The translations under genes were made by a program, and so were the position numbers. Below are positions 37,589 through 45,270 of a stretch of 56,229 bases of DNA, piece after piece. Under the pieces are notes generated by a model. That model was not told where the DNA came from. It saw only the letters and a program-made list of their open reading frames with translations, and did not search any database. Where the stretch lies: contig NZ_MWLO01000119.1 of the NCBI RefSeq assembly GCF_002198735.1, positions 1-56,229 of the forward strand, given 5' to 3'. The stretch comes from Ideonella sp. A 288. GTDB lineage: Bacteria > Pseudomonadota > Gammaproteobacteria > Burkholderiales > Burkholderiaceae_C. How positions within the stretch are numbered: the stretch's first letter is position 1; the number at the start of each line of letters is the position of its first letter.

Positions 37589-38401
37589 ATGGAAATGACC
37601 AGCGCCCGGCAGCTCAGCGAGCTGCCCTTCTATGCCGCGCAGGGCGACGAATGCGTGCTGTTCGAGCATGCCGCCGCCCAGCACCTGCCGCTGCTCATCA
37701 AGGGGCCCACCGGCTGCGGCAAGACGCGCTTCGTCGAGCACATGGCCGCACGCCTGGGCCGGCCGCTCGTCACCGTGAGCTGCCACGACGACCTGAGCGC
37801 GGCCGACCTGGTGGGCCGCCACCTCATCCGCGATGGCGACACCGCCTGGTGCGACGGCCCGCTCACACGTGCCGTGCGCACCGGCGCCATCTGCTACCTG
37901 GACGAGGTGGTGGAGGCGCGCAAGGACACCATCGTCGTGCTGCACCCGCTGGCCGACGACCGGCGCGTGCTGCCGATCGAGCGCACCGGCGAGCTGCTGC
38001 ACGCCGCGCCCGGATTCATGCTGGTGATCTCGTACAACCCCGGCTACCAGAACCTGCTGAAGGGCCTGAAGCCCAGCACGCGCCAGCGCTTCGTGGCGCT
38101 GAACTTCGGCTACCCCACGGCCGCGGTGGAGCGCGAGATCCTCGTCGCCGAGGCCGGCGCCACCCCTGCGCTGGCGGCGCAGCTGGTGCAGCTGGCGCAG
38201 GCCCTGCGCCGGCTCACCGAGCAGGATCTGGAAGAGACCGCCAGCACCCGCCTGCTGGTGATGGCCGCCCGCCTGGTGGCGGCCGGCTGCTCCCCGCGCA
38301 GCGCCTGCCGCGCGGCCATCGTCGATGCGCTCACCGACGATGCCGACACCGCCGCCGCGCTCGACGAGGTCGTGCGCGCCGTGTTCGGCGATGGCCACTG
38401 A
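37589..38401 (+). CDS. norQ: NorQ, MoxR-type AAA+ ATPase
   Basis: This 270-residue cytoplasmic ATPase has Walker A GPTGCGKTRF (about 35-44), Walker B AICYLDEVVEAR and an ISYNPGYQNL sensor region. NorQ with the vWA protein NorD activates NorCB, probably by inserting the non-heme iron. I start at the ATG at 37589 (MEMTSARQLSELPFY); an ATG two codons later is equally possible. The gene follows norB by 13 bases, and its 3' end overlaps the following 4Fe-4S protein gene by 11 nt. Confidence 0.95.
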   Translation: MEMTSARQLSELPFYAAQGDECVLFEHAAAQHLPLLIKGPTGCGKTRFVEHMAARLGRPLVTVSCHDDLSAADLVGRHLIRDGDTAWCDGPLTRAVRTGAICYLDEVVEARKDTIVVLHPLADDRRVLPIERTGELLHAAPGFMLVISYNPGYQNLLKGLKPSTRQRFVALNFGYPTAAVEREILVAEAGATPALAAQLVQLAQALRRLTEQDLEETASTRLLVMAARLVAAGCSPRSACRAAIVDALTDDADTAAALDEVVRAVFGDGH

Positions 38402-39542
38402 CACCTCCACCGGCTGCGCGCCGCGCCCGGTGATCGTGCCGGCACCGGCCTGTGCCGCGCCGCCCCCGCCGCCGCGGGCGGCCTGGGCGACGTCGTCCGC
38501 CACACCCTCGGCCCCACCACCGGCCGCGGTGGCGATGACCGACACCGACCGCCTTCAGCGCCGCCGGCGCTGGTTCCAGGCGGCGTTCTTCCTGTTCTTT
38601 TTGGTCGCGCCGGCGATGGACTTGTTGCGCTTCGACCTGCATGAGGCCCAGCTGTGGGTGGCCGGCCAGCGCTGGACGCTGGGCATCGACGCCTTCCGCG
38701 CCGGCCAGGCCACCGCGGCCGAGACGGCGCTGGCCATGGTGCTGCGCGGCCTGTTGCCGGCGCTGGTGCTGGTCGTCGGCTTCCTGGCCGTGGCCTGGCG
38801 CTGGGGGCGGCTGTACTGCGGCTGGCTGTGCCCGCACTTTTCGGCGGTGGAGCTGCTCAATGGCCTGCTGCACCGGGCCATCGGCAAGCTGAGCCTGTGG
38901 GACCGCAGCCCCACGCGCCTGCCCGGCATCACGCCGCAAAAGCGCTGGTGGCCGGTGTTCGCGCTGTCGTGCCTGATCCTGGGCTTTGCCTGGAGCATCA
39001 CGCTGGTCACCTACCTGCTGCCCCCGCGAGAGATCTGGGGCGGCCTGGTCACCGGCACGATGACGCCCAACCAGACGCGCTTCCTGCTCATCGCCTGGGC
39101 CGTCTTCACGCTGGAATTCGCCTTCGCGCGGCACCTGTTCTGCCGCTTTGGTTGCGCGGTAGGACTGTTCCAGAGCCTGGCCTGGATGGCCAACCCCAAG
39201 GGCATGGTCGTGTCGTTCTCGCGCGACCGCGCCAAAGAGTGCAAAACATGTGGAACCGAGCCCCTTGACCGCCTTCGGCGGTCGTCCCCCGAGGGGAGCG
39301 CCGGGCTTGGGGCGGCCCTGCGCCCGGCCCCACGCGGCTCCGCCTGCGACCACGCCTGCCCCATGCGCCTGAACCCGCGCAACATCAAGCGCATGATGTT
39401 CTCGTGCGTGCAGTGCGGCCAGTGCCTGCAGGCCTGCGATGCGTCGCAGGGCGCGCAGCAGCGCACTCCGGTGCTCGAATGGAAGGTGGGCCTGGACGCG
39501 GTGCGCGAGACGCTGCGCCAGAAGCGCGAGGAGCACCGCTGA
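38391..39542 (+). CDS. 4Fe-4S membrane protein of the NapH/NosR/CcoG type, within nor cluster
   Basis: This 383-residue protein has about five transmembrane helices and NapH/NosR-like cysteine motifs: CGWLCPHF, CRFGCAVGLF, then two ferredoxin groups (CKTC...CDHACPM and CVQCGQCLQACD). In the first ferredoxin group the spacing between CKTC and CDHACP is expanded by about 29 residues encoded by a palindromic repeat. The order CKTCGACDHACP is expected in relatives. Electron delivery to NO reductase or its assembly is inferred from position between norQ and norD. The ATG 38391 overlaps norQ; a Pro-rich N-terminus makes the ATG at 38535 (TDTDRLQ) an alternative. Confidence 0.8.
   Translation: MATDTSTGCAPRPVIVPAPACAAPPPPPRAAWATSSATPSAPPPAAVAMTDTDRLQRRRRWFQAAFFLFFLVAPAMDLLRFDLHEAQLWVAGQRWTLGIDAFRAGQATAAETALAMVLRGLLPALVLVVGFLAVAWRWGRLYCGWLCPHFSAVELLNGLLHRAIGKLSLWDRSPTRLPGITPQKRWWPVFALSCLILGFAWSITLVTYLLPPREIWGGLVTGTMTPNQTRFLLIAWAVFTLEFAFARHLFCRFGCAVGLFQSLAWMANPKGMVVSFSRDRAKECKTCGTEPLDRLRRSSPEGSAGLGAALRPAPRGSACDHACPMRLNPRNIKRMMFSCVQCGQCLQACDASQGAQQRTPVLEWKVGLDAVRETLRQKREEHR
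39255..39343. repeat. In-frame palindromic repeat inside a ferredoxin motif
   Basis: The stretch contains GACCGCC-TTC-GGCGGTC (39267-39283, a 7-bp stem) followed by CCCCCGAGGGG and GGGGCGGCCC blocks. It is 87-93 bases, a multiple of three, and lies between the second and third cysteines of a 4Fe-4S motif. The blocks also occur in the same order at 7971-8033 (minus), suggesting a dispersed REP-like element of this genome. Confidence 0.6.
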
Positions 39543-41371
39543 TGGAAGAGTGGGTGGGCCACTGGTGGCACCGCGCCGTCACGCGCGCGGCCGATCGGTC
39601 GCACGCCGATGCGGCGGTGGAACTGCCCGAGGTGCAGCGCGCCATCGGCCTGCTGTTCCGCGCCGCCGGTGGCGCGCCGGCCGTGCGCGTGGCGGCGGTG
39701 GGCGACAGCGCCGCCGGCGGCCCGCGCGGCTGGCTGCAGAAGCTGGCCGGAAGCGGCCAGCGCGAGGCCCGCGGCCGCCTCGAGCCCGAGGTGCTGTCGC
39801 TGCCGCCGCGGCTGGCGGTGTTCGCGCAGCGCGAACTCAACCGCGACCTGTACCTGTGGCTGGCCGCGCTGGCTGCCAGCCACTCGGGCCAGGCCGACTG
39901 GATCGCCGGCAACCATGCCGCCACCGCACGCGCGCTGCAGCGCTTTGCCGGCCTGCGCAGCCGCCACGCCGCGCTGGTGCAGGCGCACCTGGCTCAGCGG
40001 CCCGCGCCCACGTCGCTGCGCGGCGAGGCCGCGCACGCCGAAGCCGCGGTGCAGGCCGCGCTGCGCGGCGAGGCGCCCACAGGCCTGGCCGTGCTGCCGG
40101 CGCAGGTGGCCCCGGTGTGGCTGTGGCTGGAAGCCTCACCGGCCATGGTGGCCGCGGCCGAAGCCGCGCGCGTGCTGCGCGGGGCCCGCGACGCCAGCCG
40201 GCAGCCGTCGGTCAGCGACGCCACCCGCCGCAAGGCGCAGCGCAGCACCCACGAGATCGAGCGTGCGCCGCTGATGATGTTCTTCCGCGCCGAATCGCTG
40301 CAGACCTGGTCGGAGCTGGTGCGCGTGAACCGCGCCACCGACGACAGCGACGACGGCCATGCGCTCACCGCCGCCAACGACATGGAGCACCTGGCCATCA
40401 CGCCCGACGGCGAGACCTGTGCGTCGCGCGTGCGCTTCGACCTGGACCTGCCCAGCGCCGCCGCCGACGACCTGCCGCTGGGCCCGTCGGCCCAGTTGCC
40501 CGAGTGGGACTGGCGCATCCAGGCCCTGCGGCCCGCGCACTGCCGTGTGCAGCCGATGGTGGCCCGACCCGGCCCCGCCTGGCAACCCGACGCCGCGCTG
40601 CGCCGCACCGCGCGCCAGGTGCGCCGCCGGCTGGAGGTGCTGCGCGCCGAGCCGCGCTGGGCCCACGCGCAGGACGAGGGCGAGGCGTTGGACCTGGACG
40701 CCTGGGTGCGCCACGCCAGCGACAGCGTGGGCGGCGTGCCGCGCAGCGCGTCGCCCGCGGTGCATGCCCGCCGCGTGCGGCAGGACCGCAGCCTGGCCAC
40801 GCTGCTGCTGGCCGACCTGTCGCTGTCCACCGACGCGCACGTGGACAACGAGTGCCGCGTCATCGACGTCATCCGCGATGCGATGCACGTCTTCGGCGAG
40901 GCCCTGTCCGCCAGCGGCGACGCGTTCGAGATGCTGGGCTTCAGCTCGGTGCGGCGCGAGCAGGTGCGCATCCAGCACCTGAAGGGCTTCGACGAGCCCT
41001 GGGGCGCCATCGCCCGCCAGCGCGTCGGCGCCATCCGCCCGGGCTACTACACGCGCATGGGCGCGGCCATCCGCTGGGCCACCGCGCGCCTGTCCGCCCG
41101 GCCCGAGCGCCAGCGCCTGCTGCTGCTGCTGACCGACGGCAAGCCCAACGACCTGGATGTGTACGAAGGCCGTTACGGACTGGAAGACACCCGCCACGCC
41201 GTCGCCGAAGCCCGCTCCGCCGGGCTGGTGCCCTTCTGCGTGACCATCGACGAGCACGCACAGGACTACCTGCCCTGGCTCTTCGGCACCCAGGGCCATG
41301 CGCGGGTGCAGCGGCCGCGGGAACTGCCGTTGAGGTTGGCGCGGATCCACGCGACCTTGGCGCGGGGGTGA
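39542..41371 (+). CDS. norD: NorD, vWA-domain NO reductase activation protein
   Basis: This 609-residue protein has a C-terminal vWA domain with MIDAS motif ADLSLSTD (about 422-429) and LLLLTDGKPND further on, preceded by a long N-terminal helical region. NorD pairs with the NorQ ATPase to activate the NorCB complex. The start overlaps the preceding 4Fe-4S gene stop by one base (TGATG). A transmembrane segment is not evident. It closes the nor operon. Confidence 0.94.
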   Translation: MEEWVGHWWHRAVTRAADRSHADAAVELPEVQRAIGLLFRAAGGAPAVRVAAVGDSAAGGPRGWLQKLAGSGQREARGRLEPEVLSLPPRLAVFAQRELNRDLYLWLAALAASHSGQADWIAGNHAATARALQRFAGLRSRHAALVQAHLAQRPAPTSLRGEAAHAEAAVQAALRGEAPTGLAVLPAQVAPVWLWLEASPAMVAAAEAARVLRGARDASRQPSVSDATRRKAQRSTHEIERAPLMMFFRAESLQTWSELVRVNRATDDSDDGHALTAANDMEHLAITPDGETCASRVRFDLDLPSAAADDLPLGPSAQLPEWDWRIQALRPAHCRVQPMVARPGPAWQPDAALRRTARQVRRRLEVLRAEPRWAHAQDEGEALDLDAWVRHASDSVGGVPRSASPAVHARRVRQDRSLATLLLADLSLSTDAHVDNECRVIDVIRDAMHVFGEALSASGDAFEMLGFSSVRREQVRIQHLKGFDEPWGAIARQRVGAIRPGYYTRMGAAIRWATARLSARPERQRLLLLLTDGKPNDLDVYEGRYGLEDTRHAVAEARSAGLVPFCVTIDEHAQDYLPWLFGTQGHARVQRPRELPLRLARIHATLARG

Positions 41372-41758
41372 GCGGCCGGCTCTGGCCAGGGCGGGCACGC
41401 CGGCCGGTACGGTGCGCGGCAGCGGGCACGCTCGGATCTGCCCGAGGCTGCGGCAAGCCGAGGCGCCCGCCCGTTGCCGGGACGTGACCGCCGCGCGGGA
41501 CCCCGCTATGCTGCCGTGGCCGGCGGCGCTCCGCATCGGCTTGGCGCCGTCGGTGGCGCAGGGCCCCCGCGCTGAGCACCGGCGTGCACCGCCGATGCGG
41601 CAGGCGAGACCAAGGCCGCGGGGCCACTGCGCTCCACGGTCTCGAGAGCGTCCCCTGGCCGACGGCATGCACCGTCCGCCACGGGCCTGCCGGCCCTCGG
41701 CCCCCGAGGGGTGAGTCGGCTCGGGATCGCCCCTTCGTCGACTCGAGAGGATGAACCC
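41372..41758. other. Intergenic region after norD
   Basis: This is a 387-base gap. It holds a long-loop inverted repeat (CGGCCGGC at 41373-41380 with GCCGGCCG at 41399-41406, possible end of the nor transcript), a GGCCCCCGAGGGG-like palindrome at 41694-41712 of the dispersed repeat type, and GAGAGGATGAACCC, the ribosome binding site of the next gene. I see no gene that I can support here. Confidence 0.5.
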
Positions 41759-42175
41759 ATGAATGGACATTGCCTGTGCGGCGCCGTCACCCTCGCGTCG
41801 CCCGACGCCCGCGAGATCGGCGCCTGTCATTGCGGCTTCTGCCGCCGATGGGGCGGCGGGCCGCTGCTGGCGGTCCACTGCGGTCCCGAGGTCCAGTTCC
41901 AGGGCCGCGAGCACATCACCGTCTATGCGTCGTCGCAGTGGGCGGAGCGCGCCTTCTGCCGCACCTGCGGAACCCACCTGTACTACAAGCTCCTGGCCAC
42001 CGGCGAGTACTTCGTTCCAGCGGGCCTGTTCGACTCGACCGATTTCGCACTCGCGTCGCAGATCTACATCGACAACAAGCCCGACTACTACGCGTTCGCC
42101 AACGAGACCCCCATGCTCACCGAGCAGCAGGTGGTCGAGCAGTTCTCATCGCCTGGCAGCGGAACCGTGGCCTGA
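41759..42175 (+). CDS. GFA (glutathione-dependent formaldehyde-activating-like) family protein
   Basis: This 138-residue zinc protein has the GFA cysteine pattern: GHCLCGAV (about 3-10), CHCGFCRRWGGG (about 27-38) and CRTCGTHLYYK (about 70-80). Family members bind zinc; many are labelled formaldehyde-activating enzymes, but most have unknown substrates. The ATG 41759 has GAGAGG about 8 bases upstream and begins just before the first Cys motif. It is not part of the nor operon by spacing. Confidence 0.85.
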   Translation: MNGHCLCGAVTLASPDAREIGACHCGFCRRWGGGPLLAVHCGPEVQFQGREHITVYASSQWAERAFCRTCGTHLYYKLLATGEYFVPAGLFDSTDFALASQIYIDNKPDYYAFANETPMLTEQQVVEQFSSPGSGTVA

Positions 42176-42325
42176 CCAGGCGTTGGGCGCGCGCCTCGAC
42201 CGGCGGGGCCCGCGGCGCGCGTCCAGCCCCTGCGCCGTATGGCGGGGCACGCCGGCGTCGGCTGGCCCGGTGAGCGCCAGGCCTCCGAAATGCCGGGCGC
42301 GACACGCCGGGAGCGAAAATGCACG

Positions 42326-43084
42326 ATGCCCATCGACTATGGCCGCCGCCTGACCGGCAAAGACCGCACCCGCGGGGGCAACCGACACCTCGGCTGGGCG
42401 CTGGCCTTCATCGCCGGGGCGACCAACGCCGGTGCCTTCCTGGCCGTCAAGCAGTACACCTCGCACATGACCGGCATGGTGTCGTCGATGGCCGACTCGC
42501 TGGTGCTCGGCGACTTCCCGCTGGCGGCCAGCGCCCTCGGCGGCGTGATCTCCTTCGTCGCCGGGGCCGCCACGTCGGCGGTGCTGGTCAACTATGCCCG
42601 CCGACGCCAGCTCAAGAGCCAGTTTGCGCTGCCGCTGCTGCTCGAAGCGGCACTGTTGCTGCTCTTTGGCGTCATCGGGGCCCGGCTCGCCACGATGCAC
42701 GGCCTGTTCGTCCCGGGCACGGTGGTGCTCCTGTGCTTCATCATGGGGCTGCAGAACGCGGTCATCACCAAGGTGTCCCGCTCGGAGATCCGCACCACGC
42801 ACATCACCGGCCTGGTGACCGACATCGGCATCGAACTGGGCAAGCTGGTGTACTGGAACCGGATCCAGGAAGACCCGTCCCTGCGTGTCATGGCCGACAG
42901 GGACCGACTGCTGGTGTTGTCCCTGCTGGTGTTCGCCTTCGCGCTGGGGGGCGTGCTCGGCGCGATCGGATTCCAGCGCATCGGCTATGCGACGACCATC
43001 CCGCTGGCGGTAATCCTGGTGCTCATGGCCGGTGTGCCGGCCGCGGACGATGTCAAGGACTACCTCGGGCGCAACGACCACTGA
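42326..43084 (+). CDS. YoaK/DUF1275 family membrane protein
   Basis: This 252-residue protein has about six hydrophobic segments and a DUF1275 pattern: LAFIAGATNAGAFLAVKQYTSHMTG near 25-50, AVITKVSRSEIRTTHITGLVTDIGIELGK near 150-178 and a final LAVILVLMAGVP. Function of the family is unknown, though transporter-like roles have been suggested. I use ATG 42326; an upstream in-frame ATG extends into sequence without protein character. Confidence 0.8.
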   Translation: MPIDYGRRLTGKDRTRGGNRHLGWALAFIAGATNAGAFLAVKQYTSHMTGMVSSMADSLVLGDFPLAASALGGVISFVAGAATSAVLVNYARRRQLKSQFALPLLLEAALLLLFGVIGARLATMHGLFVPGTVVLLCFIMGLQNAVITKVSRSEIRTTHITGLVTDIGIELGKLVYWNRIQEDPSLRVMADRDRLLVLSLLVFAFALGGVLGAIGFQRIGYATTIPLAVILVLMAGVPAADDVKDYLGRNDH

Positions 43085-43152
43085 CCCGTCTGCCGGGCCT
43101 GGCTGCCCACCGGCCGCCCCGGGGCAGACCAGCGGCCTGACACAATTTGCGC

Positions 43153-43755
43153 ATGCACATCGCCATCCTCACCTTCCAGGGCTTCAACGAGCTCGACTCC
43201 CTCGTGGCCCTGGGGGTGCTCCACCGCATCAAGCGGCCGGGTTGGCGCGTCAGCTTGTGCTGCCCCGACGACACGGTCACCTCGATGAACGGGGTGGTGG
43301 TGCACGCGCAGTCCCGCCTCGCGGAAGTGGCCTCGGCCGATGCGGTCATCGTGGGCAGCGGCATCAAGACGCGCGAGGTGGTCGAGGATCCGCAGTTGAT
43401 GGGGGCCCTGCGGCTCGATCCGGCGCGCCAGCTCATCGGCGCCCAATGTTCCGGCGCGCTGGTGCTGGCGAGGCTCGGCCTGCTCGGGGCCGTGCCCGCC
43501 TGCACCGACCTCACGACCAAGCCCTGGGTGCAGGCGGCCGGCATCCAGGTGCTGGATCAGCCGTTCTTTGCCGCCGGCAACATCGCGACCGCCGGGGGCT
43601 GTTTCGCCGCCCCGTACCTGGCCGCCTGGATCATCGCCCGCTCGGAAGGCGAGGACGCGGCCCGCGCGGCGCTGCACTACGTGGCGCCCGTCGGCGAGAA
43701 GGACGAGTACGTGGCCCGCGCGATGAAGCACATCGCGCCCTGCATGCCGCGGTGA
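43153..43755 (+). CDS. DJ-1/PfpI-family protein
   Basis: This 200-residue single-domain protein begins MHIAILTFQGFNELDSLVAL and has the nucleophile-elbow region LIGAQCSGALVLARLGLL with a Cys at the usual catalytic position, then FFAAGNIATAGGCFAAPYLA. The fold is that of class I glutamine amidotransferase-like DJ-1/PfpI proteins, which include glyoxalases, proteases, isonitrile hydratases and regulators lacking a DNA-binding domain. The exact activity is undefined. ATG 43153 is preferred over the TTG two codons upstream. Confidence 0.85.
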   Translation: MHIAILTFQGFNELDSLVALGVLHRIKRPGWRVSLCCPDDTVTSMNGVVVHAQSRLAEVASADAVIVGSGIKTREVVEDPQLMGALRLDPARQLIGAQCSGALVLARLGLLGAVPACTDLTTKPWVQAAGIQVLDQPFFAAGNIATAGGCFAAPYLAAWIIARSEGEDAARAALHYVAPVGEKDEYVARAMKHIAPCMPR

Positions 43756-43798
43756 GCTTGCTGCAGGCGCGCCTGCACAGCGCCGGGACGCGCATTGG

Positions 43799-45109
43799 CT
43801 AGCGCCCTATCAACGCGGCCGCCCCCATCGCCGCCACGCCCAGCCCCAGCATCAGTGCTGTGGCCCGGGCGATGTGCCCGCGCACCGGCCCATCGCCCTG
43901 CAGCCACACGATGGCGCACTTGACGAGGGTGTTGGACAGCATGGCCAGCGTGATCGCGTGGCCGGCCTGTGCCAGTGCCGCGGGCGTGTCGGCCTGGCGG
44001 GCCACCGACAGGGTGATCGCGTCCACGTCCACCAGCCCCGCCAGCGCCGCGACCACGTAGACGCCGAAGCCCGGCGCATGCTGCTGCGCCAGCGCCACGC
44101 CCAGCAGCACCACGGCAAAGAGCACGCCGAAGCGGATGGCCGAGGTCAGGCTGAAGGGGTTGCTCACCCGCACCTGCGTGGCCTCGCCGGCGGCGGTCGG
44201 GGCAGCAGCGGACGTCGGCGTGCCCTGCGGCAGGCTGAGGCGGCCGTGTCGGGCCGCCAGCACCAGGGTGGCGGCGATCATCGCCGCGCAGGGCACGGCC
44301 AGGGCCGGCAGCAGCGCACGGTTCACCAGCAGCACCAGCACCACCACGCGGGCGAACATCACCCCCCACGACAGCAGGATGCCGGCCGCCAGCGCGTGGG
44401 CCTGCGCGGCGTCGGTGCCGGTCTGGCTGGTGCGCGCGAAGCTCACCGTGGTGGCCGTGGACGACACCAGACCGCCGGCCAGCCCAGTGATCGCGGTGCC
44501 GTAGGTGGTGCCCAGCACCCGCACCGCCACGTAGCCCAGCAGCGACAGCGCCGAGATGAAGATCACCAGCAGCCACAGCGTGTAGGGGTTCAGCGCATCC
44601 CAGGGGTCGACCGTCGCGTTGGGCAGCAGCGGCAGCACGATGAACGAGGCGATGGCCAGCTTGATGCCGGCGAACAGATCGTCGGTGTCGATGCGCCGAA
44701 CCAGGCTGTGCAGCGGTTGCTTGAAGGCCAGCAGGGCCGAGGTGACCACCGCCAGCGCCACCGCCAGGCCGGGGTCGCCCACCACCACCATCGCGCCCAG
44801 CAGGCACACGGCAATGGCCGCCACCTCGCTGGTCAGGCCCAGCGGGGAGTCGGGTTCGCGCGCCTGCAGCACGTGGCTGGCCACCACCGCCGCGCCCACC
44901 ACCGCCAGCGTCACCGCCAGCAGCCAGGGTGAGTCGAGCGTGCGCGACAGCCACGCCGACGTGGCGCCCACCAGCGCCAGCAGCGTGTAGGTGCGGATGC
45001 CGCCGAAGGTGGGGCCTGGCTCGGTGGCCTTGCGCTTCTCGCGCTCCAGGCCCACCAGCGCGCCGATCAGCAGCGCGATGAGGAAGTTGCGGGCGGTGGC
45101 CAGGTCCAT
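43799..45109 (-). CDS. MgtC/SapB and DUF4010 fusion membrane protein
   Basis: This 436-residue protein has about twelve hydrophobic segments. The N-terminal MgtC/SapB part (about 5-140) contains FLIALLIGALVGLEREKRK and GIRTYTLLALVGA, and the C-terminal DUF4010 part contains GLAGGLVSSTATTVSFAR and AALAGLVDVDAITLSVAR. Function is not established; MgtC domains are linked to Mg2+ stress and virulence. It is convergent with the DJ-1 gene and divergent from the kinase gene. Confidence 0.88.
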   Translation of the reverse strand: MDLATARNFLIALLIGALVGLEREKRKATEPGPTFGGIRTYTLLALVGATSAWLSRTLDSPWLLAVTLAVVGAAVVASHVLQAREPDSPLGLTSEVAAIAVCLLGAMVVVGDPGLAVALAVVTSALLAFKQPLHSLVRRIDTDDLFAGIKLAIASFIVLPLLPNATVDPWDALNPYTLWLLVIFISALSLLGYVAVRVLGTTYGTAITGLAGGLVSSTATTVSFARTSQTGTDAAQAHALAAGILLSWGVMFARVVVLVLLVNRALLPALAVPCAAMIAATLVLAARHGRLSLPQGTPTSAAAPTAAGEATQVRVSNPFSLTSAIRFGVLFAVVLLGVALAQQHAPGFGVYVVAALAGLVDVDAITLSVARQADTPAALAQAGHAITLAMLSNTLVKCAIVWLQGDGPVRGHIARATALMLGLGVAAMGAAALIGR

Positions 45110-45186
45110 GCGCCGAGGCTACTGCATGCGCTGCCGCCCGGTCGCCACCGCGTGGGGGCCGGATTGATGCGCGACAAGCTGCACGC

Positions 45187-45205
45187 CCCCCGCCCGTTGC
45201 GGGGG
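45187..45205. other. GC hairpin between the MgtC-like and histidine kinase genes
   Basis: CCCCCGC (45187-45193) pairs with GCGGGGG (45199-45205) around CCGTT in the 161-base divergent gap. It may belong to the dispersed palindromic elements or act in the mRNA leader. The gap shows no gene. Confidence 0.35.
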
Positions 45206-45270
45206 TGTCACCCCGCCCAGGCCGGGGGTGTCGGCGGGTTGGAGGCGGGGCCCTGGGATACGATCGTTCG

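Noticed and set aside
38391-39542. Calling the 4Fe-4S protein between norQ and norD a pseudogene because of the repeat insert
   Set aside because: The frame stays open, all expected cysteines remain and both gene overlaps are intact, so it is annotated as a gene with an unusual loop.
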